Part shown: one piece after another, positions 8,134 through 17,257 of the stretch
How the letters are laid out: every line of letters begins with the position of its first letter
Numbering within the stretch: the first letter of the stretch is position 1
Source of the DNA: Chryseobacterium indologenes
GTDB taxonomy: Bacteria > Bacteroidota > Bacteroidia > Flavobacteriales > Weeksellaceae
Length of the DNA: 64,000 bases
Direction: 5' to 3'
Assembly: GCF_018362995.1 (NCBI RefSeq)
Contig: NZ_CP074372.1
Coordinates: 1,736,001 to 1,800,000, forward strand
Program-made: the position numbers and the translations under genes
The notes under the pieces: generated by a model
Seen by the model: the letters and a program-made list of their open reading frames with translations, nothing else
Database searches by the model: none
What the model was told of the DNA's origin: nothing

Positions 8134-9698
8134 TAATTTGAATCCAGATAATTCTTCAGGTCTGAAATATTTTTAATATTAAGTTCATTCGCCTGTTTCC
8201 TTCGCATCATCAAAGCATACGCATTATTAAAACCAAGTGGTTTCAGCCATTCAATTCCGTACTGTTTCTGAAATTCCAGATTGACATAATCCAATGTTTT
8301 TTCCGGGATCTTAGAGACTTCTTCTATCGTTTTTGCCGAAGGTTTTAGCAAAACCAGCAGTCCGGTTCCTGTATATTCGGGATAAAAATCAATTGCATCA
8401 TTCATCAGAGCATCAAAGCAGATTTTCGTTCCGCCAAGTCCTGTTTTTGTTTCCACTTTATAATCGGTATAGCCTTCGATGAGCATTTTGTAAATTTCGG
8501 CAAGAATATACTGTTCACCAAAAATTTTTGACCCGATTTTTATGGTTTGTGAATTTCCTTTGCGTGGATCTTTATACAAGTTCGTTCTTATTAAAAAGTC
8601 TTTAGCAATTTTCTCAGGAGTCTGTTTAAGATAATCGGCTTTATAATTCAGATCTGTCATGATTGAATCATTGAACTTCCCTGCTAAAAGGTTCAGTGTT
8701 TTTTCCAGTTCAGGAAACTTTTCCAGAGTTTTTGTTTTGATCACCGGAGCAGCAAAATAAGGAGGAAAAATCTTCTTGTCATCCTCCAGAACATATAAAT
8801 CAAAAGCCTTGATCCTCCCGTCTGTAGAGTATCCGCTGATGAGGTCCAATTCTTTTTCGTAGGCTGCTTTGTACATGATGGCATCACTTACCACCAGTGG
8901 ATGTGCATCAAGCCCGTATACCGAACGAAGCCCCAGATCACCGTCCTGCCGTCCCATAAATTCAGGTGTAAAGCCTGCCTTAAGCTTCTGGTTTGAAGCC
9001 GAAGCAAAAAGATAAATAGCCCCAATAATCACCAATACAACCGGGACAATATATTTTAATTTCTTTATAGACTGATAACTTAATTTCTGTAAAACGGCGA
9101 TGGTCTGATCCAAAAGAACAGCCAATAACGCTGCCGGAATTGCACCGGCCAGAATCATATTGGTATTATTGAGAGAAATTCCGCCAAAAATAAACTCACC
9201 CAAACCTCCTGCCGCCACAAATGAAGCTAAAGTAGCCACCCCAACATTGATAACCGCTGCTGTTCTGATTCCCGCAATAATGACTGGCATTGCCAAAGGA
9301 AGCTGAACTTTGAAAAGCAACTGTCTTCTGTTCATCCCCATTGCTTTTGCAGCCTCAGTTACCGCCGGATCTACTTCCGTAATTCCGGTATACGTATTCC
9401 TGATGATAGGTAAAAGCGCGTAGATCAGCAATGCAACAATAGCCGGAGTTGCCCCGATCCCGAAAGCAGGAATCATAAAACCAAGCAGCGCAATACTGGG
9501 AATAGTCTGTAAAATTCCTGCAATTCCCAAAACAGAACCTGACAATTTTGTCTTTCGGGCAATGAGAATTCCTAAAGGCACTCCAATCATGATCGCCAGA
9601 AACAGAGACAAAAAAGTAAGCCCCAGATGCTGTACAACCTGGGTAAGAAGTTTCTCATGCTGCTCTGTGATAAACTGCCAAAAACTCTGCTCACTCAT
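8133..9698 (-). CDS. egtU: ABC permease fused to substrate-binding domain (EgtU/OpuC-like)
   Basis: This 521-residue protein has two modules. Residues 1 to about 230 are an OpuCB/ProW-type permease with several membrane segments and the EAA-type loop (AVTEAAKAMGMNRRQLLFKVQLP). About 235-521 is a glycine-betaine-type binding domain. The binding domain is circularly permuted: the block normally at its C-terminus (GRQDGDLGL, STDGRI, DDKKIFPPY, LNYKAD) comes first, and the normal N-terminus (IKIGSKIFGEQYILAE, KTGLGGT, DFYPEYTGT, PLGFNNAYAL) comes last. Permease-binding protein fusions of this type include EgtU, the ergothioneine importer of Streptococcus and Helicobacter. Next to egtB/egtD, ergothioneine is the best guess for substrate; betaine or choline remain possible. 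It overlaps the ATPase gene by four bases. Confidence 0.8.
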   Translation of the reverse strand: MSEQSFWQFITEQHEKLLTQVVQHLGLTFLSLFLAIMIGVPLGILIARKTKLSGSVLGIAGILQTIPSIALLGFMIPAFGIGATPAIVALLIYALLPIIRNTYTGITEVDPAVTEAAKAMGMNRRQLLFKVQLPLAMPVIIAGIRTAAVINVGVATLASFVAAGGLGEFIFGGISLNNTNMILAGAIPAALLAVLLDQTIAVLQKLSYQSIKKLKYIVPVVLVIIGAIYLFASASNQKLKAGFTPEFMGRQDGDLGLRSVYGLDAHPLVVSDAIMYKAAYEKELDLISGYSTDGRIKAFDLYVLEDDKKIFPPYFAAPVIKTKTLEKFPELEKTLNLLAGKFNDSIMTDLNYKADYLKQTPEKIAKDFLIRTNLYKDPRKGNSQTIKIGSKIFGEQYILAEIYKMLIEGYTDYKVETKTGLGGTKICFDALMNDAIDFYPEYTGTGLLVLLKPSAKTIEEVSKIPEKTLDYVNLEFQKQYGIEWLKPLGFNNAYALMMRRKQANELNIKNISDLKNYLDSN

Positions 9699-10615
9699 AC
9701 AGTCTGGAATTTTCGGTATTCATTAAAAGCCTTCACCAGATTTTCGTAATCTTCGGAAAGCGAAGTATCCGCACTCAACTGCTGCAACGCATCCCATACA
9801 CTTGAGTTTTCTGAAAACTGAAGTTCTTCATAGAAGCGGCTTCCTTCAATCAGAGAAGACATATCTTTCAGTTTGGCCACTTTATATTCCAGTAAAAGCC
9901 TGTTTTTGGCAAAGAAATTTTTAACGAAATCATTGTTGGGCTGATACAGCATTTCTTTCGGAGTTCCTGTCTGAATAATTTTCCCCTGATCCATCAGGCA
10001 GATTTTATGGCCTAAATCGAATGCTTCCTGAACATCGTGGGTAACCAGAATAATTGTTTTATTTTTAAGCTCTTCCAAAGATTTGAATTCTGCATGAATA
10101 TCGGTTTTGGTAATATTATCCAGCGCTCCGAATGGTTCGTCCATCAACAAAACAGGTGAATCCGCAATCAGAGCCCTGGCAATTCCTACTCTTTGCTGCT
10201 GTCCACCGCTTAATTCGTTTGGAAACCGTGTAAGTATCTCTTCTGAAAGATGAAGTTTGTGCAATAATTCAAGAGTTCTTCTGACTGTCTTTTTTTTATC
10301 CCATTTCAGCAAATCGGGAATGACTGCTATGTTCTGTTGTATGGTGTAATGGGGAAACAATCCGGAATGCTGCATGACAAATCCGATTCCCATACGTACC
10401 TCTTCCACTTTTTGTGACTGAATATTTTTACCATCAATCAAAATAGTTCCGGAATCTACTTCAATGAGACGGTTGATCATTTTCAGCATGGTTGTTTTTC
10501 CGCAGCCGCTTGTTCCTAAAAGCACCAGAATTTCTTTATCATTGGCCTGAAAAGAAATAGCATCAACCGCTTTTTTTCCGTTAAAACTTTTTGAAACCGA
10601 TTCAACTGTAATCAT
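9695..10615 (-). CDS. egtV: ABC transporter ATPase (EgtV/OpuCA-like)
   Basis: I place the start at ATG 10615, giving 306 residues; a longer frame to 10657 would overlap egtB by 34 bases and adds residues not typical of the family. Motifs: Walker A GTSGCGKT (34-41), Q-loop MQHSG, signature LSGGQQQR (135-142), Walker B VLLMDEP (155-161) and H193 in the switch. This is the betaine/choline/ergothioneine-type ATPase subfamily, but the C-terminal tail is short and lacks a full CBS pair. It energises the fused permease encoded next, with which it shares an ATGA start/stop overlap. Only 8 bases separate it from egtB. Confidence 0.85.
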   Translation of the reverse strand: MITVESVSKSFNGKKAVDAISFQANDKEILVLLGTSGCGKTTMLKMINRLIEVDSGTILIDGKNIQSQKVEEVRMGIGFVMQHSGLFPHYTIQQNIAVIPDLLKWDKKKTVRRTLELLHKLHLSEEILTRFPNELSGGQQQRVGIARALIADSPVLLMDEPFGALDNITKTDIHAEFKSLEELKNKTIILVTHDVQEAFDLGHKICLMDQGKIIQTGTPKEMLYQPNNDFVKNFFAKNRLLLEYKVAKLKDMSSLIEGSRFYEELQFSENSSVWDALQQLSADTSLSEDYENLVKAFNEYRKFQTV

Positions 10616-10623
10616 AGGCAAAA

Positions 10624-11814
10624 TTATTGTGCAAGTCTGATTCCGGTAAACTGCCACTGTAAATGAGTCTGAAAAAAATTACGGTACGTATTTCTGCTGT
10701 GCCCGGGCGGAGTGGCCACTGAAGCACCACGAAGCACCATTTGATTCACCATAAATTTCCCGTTATATTCTCCCACAGCTCCTGCTTCTTTTTTATATCC
10801 CGGATACGGAAGATAAGCAGAATTGGTCCATTCCCAGCGTTTTCCCCATTCAAAATATTCTGATGCAACTTCCCATTCCGCTTCGGTGGGCAGGCGTTTC
10901 CCTTTCCACGAAGCAAATGCGGAAGCTTCAAAAAAACTGATATGGCAGACCGCTTCTTCCAGATTAATTTCCTGTAAACCGTGTAAAGTATAATTCATCC
11001 ATTTTCCATCAATAAAATGCCAGTATAAAGGGGATTTTGCATTATTCTGCTTCACCCAATCCCAGCCTTCTGCATGCCAGTGTCTGAAATCTTCGTAGCC
11101 TCCGGCTTGAATAAATTCTAAATATTCTTTATTGGTCACTAACTGACTGCAAATTTTAAAATCATTCAGGTATACTTTGTGTCTTCCGAGCTCATTATCA
11201 AAACAGAAACCTTCCCCTTTAAAACCTATTTCATAAACTCCTTCTGAAAAGCTGATCATTTCTGAGTTTAAGTCAGTTTCGTTTTTTGAAATATTTTCTT
11301 TTTTGTAAGGAGGAAATAAAGGATTGTGTCCTAAAATATATTTGATATCTGTCAATAATAATTCCTGATGCTGCTGTTCGTGGTTTAAACCTAATTCCAG
11401 CAGAGCTTCCAGTGATTCTGTAAGATATCCGTTCTGAAGAAATTCATTCATCTTCTGATCTACATATTCCCGGTATTTAAAAACATCCGAAACAGACGGG
11501 CGGCTAAGATTTCCTCTGTCAGTACGGATAACACGGGCACCGATGGTTTCGTAATAGCTGTTGAAGACAAAATTATACTGAGGATCAAAAACTTCATAAC
11601 CCGGAAAATTGGGCTGTAAAATAAAGGTTTCAAAAAACCAGGTGGTGTGTCCCAGATGCCATTTCGGAGGACTCACATCCACTACAGGCTGAACCACATA
11701 GTCTTCAATTTCCAAAGGACTGCAAATCTCAACGGAATGATTTCGGATTTCAGAGTAACTTTTTGTCCAGTTTTTATGAGGATTTGCTTTTACAAGTAAT
11801 GCATCTTTTTTCAT
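10624..11814 (-). CDS. egtB: Ergothioneine synthase EgtB (nonheme iron sulfoxide synthase)
   Basis: A 396-residue protein with an N-terminal DinB-like bundle and a C-terminal FGE/sulfatase-modifying domain, the EgtB architecture. Iron ligands are visible as H56 in WHLGHTTWFFE and H145/H149 in NHEQQHQE. The C-terminal domain shows GKRLPTEAEWEVA and the closing RNTYRNFF...TGIRLA. EgtB joins hercynine to a thiol with O2 to give a sulfoxide. No EgtC (gamma-glutamyl amidase) gene is nearby, so direct use of cysteine, as in some non-actinobacterial EgtB types, is likely. It follows egtD after 16 bases. Confidence 0.9.
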   Translation of the reverse strand: MKKDALLVKANPHKNWTKSYSEIRNHSVEICSPLEIEDYVVQPVVDVSPPKWHLGHTTWFFETFILQPNFPGYEVFDPQYNFVFNSYYETIGARVIRTDRGNLSRPSVSDVFKYREYVDQKMNEFLQNGYLTESLEALLELGLNHEQQHQELLLTDIKYILGHNPLFPPYKKENISKNETDLNSEMISFSEGVYEIGFKGEGFCFDNELGRHKVYLNDFKICSQLVTNKEYLEFIQAGGYEDFRHWHAEGWDWVKQNNAKSPLYWHFIDGKWMNYTLHGLQEINLEEAVCHISFFEASAFASWKGKRLPTEAEWEVASEYFEWGKRWEWTNSAYLPYPGYKKEAGAVGEYNGKFMVNQMVLRGASVATPPGHSRNTYRNFFQTHLQWQFTGIRLAQ

Positions 11815-11830
11815 AAAAAATCATTTTAAA

Positions 11831-12811
11831 TTATACCATCCAGATAGAATCTACAAACCAGTTTTTAGTATCTTTAATCTCAACAAGGATATGAAACCCC
11901 GAGTCTCCAGCCAGTTTTTTGATGTCCTGTTCAGAAAATTTCTGAGAAATTTCCATATCAATCAGCTCATCTTTTTTAAATTGAAACAAATGGTTTCCCA
12001 CATGAACTTCCTGATCACAAAGACTTACCAGAAAACTCCTGCAGGCTCCTGAAACAGGGTCATAATTTTGATAGTGCTGAAAATTTTCCAACTTGAAGTC
12101 AGCTTTAAGTTCGCGGTTGATTCTTGTCAGAAGATTAAGATTGAACGAAGCGGTAATTCCAGCAGGATCGTTGTAAGCCGCAAGAATGGTTTTCGGGTTT
12201 TTCTTCAGGTCAAAACCTACAAGAAATAAATCTCCGGTATTCAGTTTTCTTTTCACTTCACTGCAGAAATGTCTGGCTTCCTCACTTTCCATATTTCCTA
12301 TATTCCCGCCTAAGAAAAGGACTACTTTTTTCCTTTTTGAAATCCCGGTGGCTTTATCAAGCATATCAAAATACTCTCCTTCCAACGGTAAAATTTCCAG
12401 TTCAGGCAGTTTTTTCTTCAGGTTTTCCTGCAAAACAGAAAGAATATTTCCTGAAATATCGATAGGCATATAGGTGAAATCGGTTCCTTTCTCCACTAAA
12501 TGCCTAAGAAGATAAGATGATTTCATTGCATCACCTGCTCCTAATTCTATGAGATCAAAAGATTCATTGATATTGGAAATTGCTTTTGCAAGCTCCTCTG
12601 TTTTATTCTGAAATATATCCAGCTCACAATTGGTAAGATAATATTCCGGCATGGCCATAATCTGCTGGAAAAGACGGTCGCCTGCTTTGTCGTAAAAATA
12701 TTTTGAAGATAATTTTTTCGGATGAGCGGACAGGCCTTTTAAAACGTCCGAACCGAAATTATCGGCACCATCATCTTTAAAATGACAATCCTGTTTTAAC
12801 TGTACATTCAT
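11831..12811 (-). CDS. egtD: Histidine N-alpha-methyltransferase EgtD (hercynine synthase)
   Basis: This 326-residue protein matches the EgtD length (about 320). The SAM site is IELGAGDAMKS (about 88-98), followed by MPIDIS (115-120) and FLGGNIGNM (166-174). The histidine-binding half carries AYNDPAGITASFNLN, then NREL, and near the C-terminus EISQKFS, which holds the Glu and Ser equivalents that bind the substrate amino group in mycobacterial EgtD. It trimethylates histidine to hercynine. It is the first gene of the five-gene operon; a 361-base gap upstream separates it from the divergent 13173 gene. Confidence 0.9.
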   Translation of the reverse strand: MNVQLKQDCHFKDDGADNFGSDVLKGLSAHPKKLSSKYFYDKAGDRLFQQIMAMPEYYLTNCELDIFQNKTEELAKAISNINESFDLIELGAGDAMKSSYLLRHLVEKGTDFTYMPIDISGNILSVLQENLKKKLPELEILPLEGEYFDMLDKATGISKRKKVVLFLGGNIGNMESEEARHFCSEVKRKLNTGDLFLVGFDLKKNPKTILAAYNDPAGITASFNLNLLTRINRELKADFKLENFQHYQNYDPVSGACRSFLVSLCDQEVHVGNHLFQFKKDELIDMEISQKFSEQDIKKLAGDSGFHILVEIKDTKNWFVDSIWMV

Positions 12812-13172
12812 AGTTTACATTTTGTTTTGGTGGATCATTGAGTACAACTATCTTGCCGACACCGGAATTACTTTCCGAATACCTATAAGCTTCTCCAATT
12901 CATCTAATTAAAGATAAGATTTATTTACGGTTTTGATGTACCACATCTTATTTTATTGATAAAATACGGAACCTTTCCCGAATACTTTTTTTAAATCAGA
13001 GTGTTTTAACGGAATCTTTTTCCGAGAAAACTGCGCCAGTATTGCTGTTAAAAACCTGTACATCAAAATCTGAAAGAAATGCTTTTTAAATTGGATAATT
13101 ATAAGTTTTTAACCTTTTCCGAAGTCTTTAAATGACTAAATTAGCCCAGAATTAAAATGCGCTGAGATTTTT
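12812..13172. promoter_or_regulatory. Divergent promoter region with repeated CCGAATAC-type motifs
   Basis: This 361-base gap separates the egt operon from the divergent MG2-like gene, so both promoters must lie here. I found no clean TAnnTTTG box on either strand. The 8-mer CCGAATAC occurs at 12875-12882 and 12978-12985, with a related CCGAAGTC at 13119-13126. The same 8-mer recurs at 17172 upstream of the serine hydrolase. They could be regulator sites, but this is pattern spotting only. Confidence 0.35.
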
Positions 13173-15569
13173 ATGAAAAATATATTCTGTGTTTTGCTTA
13201 TTTCAATGGTAACACCTGTGCTCGCACAAACCAAACTGGAAAAAGCAATTACCAATCTTGAGGATAATTATGAACAAGAGAAAGTATACCTGCTTACCGA
13301 CAAATCACAATATGCCGCCGGTGACAAAATCTGGTTCAAAAGCTTTGTATTTGACGGATATAACCGTTCTGCACTATCCACTACTCTATTTGTAGAATTG
13401 TACAATTCTGATAAAAAATTAATAGACTGGAAAACGGTACTTCTTACCAATGGTGAAGGCAGCGGAGATTTTCAGCTGAAAGAAGACCTTCCCGAGCAGG
13501 TTTATTTTGTGAGAGCTTATACGCCTTACATGACCAATTTTAACGAAGATTTTCAGATTGTTAAAACCCTTCCGGTTTACAACCCTAACTCCACAGAATC
13601 ATTAGTGATTACTAAAAATTCTGACTGGTCTGCAAAAGCCTTTCCGGAAGGCGGAACTTTCATTAACGGGATGCCTACAAAATTTGCGGTAAGATTGTCT
13701 AGCAATTCTTCTTTACCGGAAAACTGGACCGGAAAAGTAATTGATGTACAAAATCCAAAAACACCCGTCACTACATTTAAATCTTTTGATAAAAATGTTG
13801 CTTCCTTTACAATAACCCCTGCATCAGGAAAAAAATACCAGGCTGTCATTCAGGATAATGCAGGAAAAAGCCAGACAATAGATTTACCTCAGGCTGCAGA
13901 CAGCGGTCTGAATGTAGAAGTTCACAGCTCTAAGGAAGGAATTAAGTATTCCTTAAAAGGCGTTAACCTAAAACAGCAGCTTCAGGGATATAAAATTGTC
14001 GGACTCATCAATAATCACCTTGCTTACAGAGCGAATATCAATCATTTAACGAATGAAGCATCAAGTCTTATTCCTACAAAAATCAGCAACGGAGCGAATG
14101 GTGTTTTGCAACTGGTCGTTTTTGATGAGCAGGACAATCCTGTGGCCCAAAGACTTTGCTTTATAAAACCCGGCGATTTAAAGATTGAAAAAGCAGAAAT
14201 CATAGCGCAGAGCTTAAAACAAACTCCAAGGTCTTTCAACAGCATTGATCTTTCTCCGGAGTCTTATTTCAAAAATTATACTGTTATGGTAAGTGAAGAT
14301 GATGGCACCCAAACTCCTGATGAAGAAAATATTCTGAGCGCGCTTTGGTTAACGGGGGATTTTACTTCAAAAATAGACAGCCCGGCACAATATTTTTCTA
14401 AAAATGCCAATACTGAAGCTTTAGATGCACTTCTTATTTCTGAAAACTGGAAGAGATTCGACTGGAATTCCGTACTCAGCGGAACCGCTCCCACCATTAA
14501 AACCCAATCTCAGCAATATCTTTCTTACAGAGTAAAACCTATTAAAAACAATGCTCTGCTGATCAACTCTACTGTAAATTTAGTATTGCAGTTAGGCAAA
14601 AATCAACCTGCCTTTAATCAATTTAAAACAGATCAAAGCGGCTATGTTTATTTAAATAATCTCAACAATGATGAACCTGTGAATGTTTCATTATTTGTCA
14701 ATTCAGAAAATAAAGAGTCAAGTACTGATAATTTATTCGTTACCGTGGAACCACTGGTAAATCCTTCAGAATTTAAAGGTAATTTCCCGGGTACAAAATA
14801 TACATTGGTAAAATCTGCTAAAAGCAAAACCCTTCCTCCTGCAATTGCCAGAGCCATCAATACTCAAAAAAACATCAGAAAGAAAGAGAGTAATGATATC
14901 CAGATTCAGGAAGTAGCATTAGTAGGAAAAAAGAAAGATCCGAAACAGGAATTGGATAAACAGCTTTCCAGCGGAATGTTCAATTCTGTAAATTCTACTG
15001 TATTTGACTTTGTTAATGAAGATCAGCATGCCACAGCATATACTAATATATTAGACTGGCTGCAGGGAAAAGCAGCAGGTTTAACACTTCAAAGAAATAA
15101 TTCAGGAGTAAACGTACCATACATCAGAGGCCAGCAGGCCAAGCTATATTTAGATGAGGTACTTACTGATGGCTCCATGATTTCATCCCTTCCCGTCAAT
15201 AATATTGCGATGGTAAAAATTATCAAAGGATCAGGGTTAATAGGTGATGCCGTAGCCATCTACACCATGAAGGGCAATATGAAATCTAAAACCAATGAAA
15301 AAGAAGTTCCAAAGAACAACTCAGCCATCATCAAAGGATATGATAAACCTTCAGAGTTTCCTATTGAAATGATAGATGATGATGCTCCGGAAAAAATTGA
15401 AAATGATACCAGAGAAACCCTTTACTGGAACCCGAATTTATTTGACAGCGATTACGTTCCGCCAAGAATTAAATTCTTCAATAACGACAGCGCTAAACAA
15501 TATAAAGTACTGATCATAAGTTTTGATGAAGATGACCATATCCTCTTTGATCAGCAGATTTTAAAATAA
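13173..15569 (+). CDS. Secreted MG2-like / TonB-plug domain protein
   Basis: This 798-residue protein has a signal peptide (about 1-19, ending VLAQ). Residues 30-125 contain EKVYLLTDKSQYAAGDKIWFK, the N-terminal strand pattern of MG2 (alpha-2-macroglobulin-like) domains. Beta-rich repeats follow. Residues about 620-705 resemble a TonB receptor plug (LDWLQGKAAGL, PYIRGQQAKLYLDEV, NIAMVKIIKGSG) but no barrel follows, so it is not a transporter by itself. Such proteins are common in Bacteroidota and probably sit on the outer membrane or in the periplasm with partner receptors. Exact role unknown. It is monocistronic, closed by a strong terminator. Confidence 0.75.
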   Translation: MKNIFCVLLISMVTPVLAQTKLEKAITNLEDNYEQEKVYLLTDKSQYAAGDKIWFKSFVFDGYNRSALSTTLFVELYNSDKKLIDWKTVLLTNGEGSGDFQLKEDLPEQVYFVRAYTPYMTNFNEDFQIVKTLPVYNPNSTESLVITKNSDWSAKAFPEGGTFINGMPTKFAVRLSSNSSLPENWTGKVIDVQNPKTPVTTFKSFDKNVASFTITPASGKKYQAVIQDNAGKSQTIDLPQAADSGLNVEVHSSKEGIKYSLKGVNLKQQLQGYKIVGLINNHLAYRANINHLTNEASSLIPTKISNGANGVLQLVVFDEQDNPVAQRLCFIKPGDLKIEKAEIIAQSLKQTPRSFNSIDLSPESYFKNYTVMVSEDDGTQTPDEENILSALWLTGDFTSKIDSPAQYFSKNANTEALDALLISENWKRFDWNSVLSGTAPTIKTQSQQYLSYRVKPIKNNALLINSTVNLVLQLGKNQPAFNQFKTDQSGYVYLNNLNNDEPVNVSLFVNSENKESSTDNLFVTVEPLVNPSEFKGNFPGTKYTLVKSAKSKTLPPAIARAINTQKNIRKKESNDIQIQEVALVGKKKDPKQELDKQLSSGMFNSVNSTVFDFVNEDQHATAYTNILDWLQGKAAGLTLQRNNSGVNVPYIRGQQAKLYLDEVLTDGSMISSLPVNNIAMVKIIKGSGLIGDAVAIYTMKGNMKSKTNEKEVPKNNSAIIKGYDKPSEFPIEMIDDDAPEKIENDTRETLYWNPNLFDSDYVPPRIKFFNNDSAKQYKVLIISFDEDDHILFDQQILK

Positions 15570-15570
15570 T

Positions 15571-15606
15571 AAAAAAGCCTTTCAATGATCTTGAGAGGCT
15601 TTTTTA
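15571..15606 (+). terminator. Intrinsic terminator
   Basis: AAAAAAGCCTTTCAA and TTGAGAGGCTTTTTT pair around a 5-base loop with one G-T wobble, two bases after the stop codon of the MG2-like gene. The A/T flanks make it usable on both strands. Confidence 0.85.
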
Positions 15607-15962
15607 GTTTTGAAGCGGAAAGCTGGAGGCTGGAAGTTATGATAGTTATAAAAATAGCTGTTTGTCTTTTTAAGGGATAATAACTTTCGTTTTTGTCATT
15701 GGCTACGCTCAATCTCCTGTTTCAATTTCTGACGGGAAATTGTCATTCTGACGAAGGAAGAATCTCATAGATCATCCATCAATACCCCTCAAAGTAACTT
15801 TCTGCTTCCCTCTTCCAGCTCCCAACCTCTTCACTTCCATTTTTTAAAACGCACAAACAAATATTCTGTTCCTTTTTTGAAACCTGCCAGCTTATGTTTT
15901 TTAAATAATTATATTTACGAAAGCAAAAGCCGGATCAAAATACAGAACATAAAGCATTATGA
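15607..15962. repeat. Gene-free region with dispersed repeat pieces
   Basis: No gene is seen. Bases 15741-15767 (TGTCATTCTGACGAAGGAAG followed by AATCTCA) match the left half of the repeat at 18534. A GGAAAGCTGGAGGCTGGAAG-type string near 15615 faces a complementary-type TTCCCTCTTCCAGCTCC string near 15815, forming an imperfect inverted pair about 200 bases apart. A TATATTTA box near 15909, one mismatch from TAnnTTTG, may serve the next gene. Confidence 0.5.
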
Positions 15963-17117
15963 ATGGATAAAATGAATTTATTAAGTATCGTAACGATAAT
16001 CTCATTGTTCGTTTCATGCTTTCTTGTATTTTTTCTACTTACAGTCAAAACAGAACACAAAACCAGTAATCGTCTTTTTGCTTTTTTCCTTATTCTCACT
16101 GCCATAGATGTGAGTGAGCCTTTATTGAATTCAGTTTCTGACGGTCCTTCCAATCTGGGAATGCTGAGAAATACATTTGCGTTTTTACAGATTCCTGTTT
16201 TCTATCTGTATGTGCTGTCTGTTTGTTATTCTGACTTTAAACTCAGACCAAAATACCTCGTTCATCTTCTTCCCTTTTTAGTTGTGAATGCTATTTTGCT
16301 TCCCCGTTTTTACGCTGTAGATACTGCTTCTAAAGTTGATTTTCTTGTCAATCATCAGCACATGGCAGAGCTTCAATTCAACCATATCCTGTTTCATATT
16401 CAGGTGATTGTTTATTTTACTGCTGTATTTCTGCTTTTAAGAAAGGCTAAAAAACTCTACCTTGAAAATAATGCCGGCACCCATGTCAATTCCTACAACT
16501 GGCTGTTCCAGTTTACGGTGGTGCTTACCATTTTATATTCCATTGCTCTTTTGAAGAATATTTTCAAGTTTTCGGATTATCCTTACCTCTCAGAATGGAT
16601 AAAGATAGGAGCATTGGTCCTTCAGCTTTTTATTGTGTGCTGGTATCTGTACAAAGCACTGAATAATCCAGACCTTTTTAGAAATATTGATTCCAAATTA
16701 AAGCTTGCTTCGGATCTGATTTCCGAAGAAGAAAATGATACTTCCGAGGCTGTCAATGAAAATATACACAATGAAGAATTACTGAAGCTGAAGGAATTCA
16801 TGATGGAAGAAAAACCGTTTCTTAATCCTTCTTTAACCATACAGGATATTTCAAAAGAGCTCGAAATTCCCGTTCGTGAGTTATCTGTTCTTATCAACCA
16901 TCAATTGGGACAGCATTTTTACGATTTTGTAAATACCTATCGTATTGAGCATGCCATGAATATTCTAAAAGATACTACAAAAAGTAAAGTAACCATTCTT
17001 GAAATCCTGTACGAAGTTGGTTTCAATTCAAAATCTTCATTCAATACTGCTTTTAAAAAGCATACAGGGAACACACCGACAGAGTATCGCAACTCATTAC
17101 AAAACAACACCTTGTAA
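15963..17117 (+). CDS. Membrane-anchored AraC-family regulator
   Basis: This 384-residue protein carries about six or seven hydrophobic segments in residues 1-230, starting IVTIISLFVSCFLVFFLL, then a linker and an AraC-type double helix-turn-helix at about 280-380 (IQDISKELEIPVRELSVLIN, then ILEILYEVGFNSKSSFNTAF). This is a standard Bacteroidota layout for regulators that may sense a signal in or through the membrane. The CCGAATA palindrome at 17172-17189 lies between this gene and the next. Target and ligand are unknown. Confidence 0.85.
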   Translation: MDKMNLLSIVTIISLFVSCFLVFFLLTVKTEHKTSNRLFAFFLILTAIDVSEPLLNSVSDGPSNLGMLRNTFAFLQIPVFYLYVLSVCYSDFKLRPKYLVHLLPFLVVNAILLPRFYAVDTASKVDFLVNHQHMAELQFNHILFHIQVIVYFTAVFLLLRKAKKLYLENNAGTHVNSYNWLFQFTVVLTILYSIALLKNIFKFSDYPYLSEWIKIGALVLQLFIVCWYLYKALNNPDLFRNIDSKLKLASDLISEEENDTSEAVNENIHNEELLKLKEFMMEEKPFLNPSLTIQDISKELEIPVRELSVLINHQLGQHFYDFVNTYRIEHAMNILKDTTKSKVTILEILYEVGFNSKSSFNTAFKKHTGNTPTEYRNSLQNNTL

Positions 17118-17171
17118 TTACTCGTACTCACTTCTCACATTATCCGAACGTATTTTTTCAGACCAATGAGG

Positions 17172-17189
17172 CCGAATACTTTTATTCGG
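17172..17189. promoter_or_regulatory. Palindromic candidate operator CCGAATA-N4-TATTCGG
   Basis: A perfect 7-bp inverted repeat with a CTTT spacer sits between the AraC-type regulator and the serine hydrolase, 69 bases before the latter's start. It could be the binding site of the upstream regulator or a weak terminator; no T run follows, which favours an operator. The related CCGAACGT lies at 17144-17151. Confidence 0.4.
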
Positions 17190-17257
17190 TCGCGTAGATC
17201 TGAGCACTTCCACATCTTTGTATCGAAATCATTTTTAACTATTAAAATAACGATACA

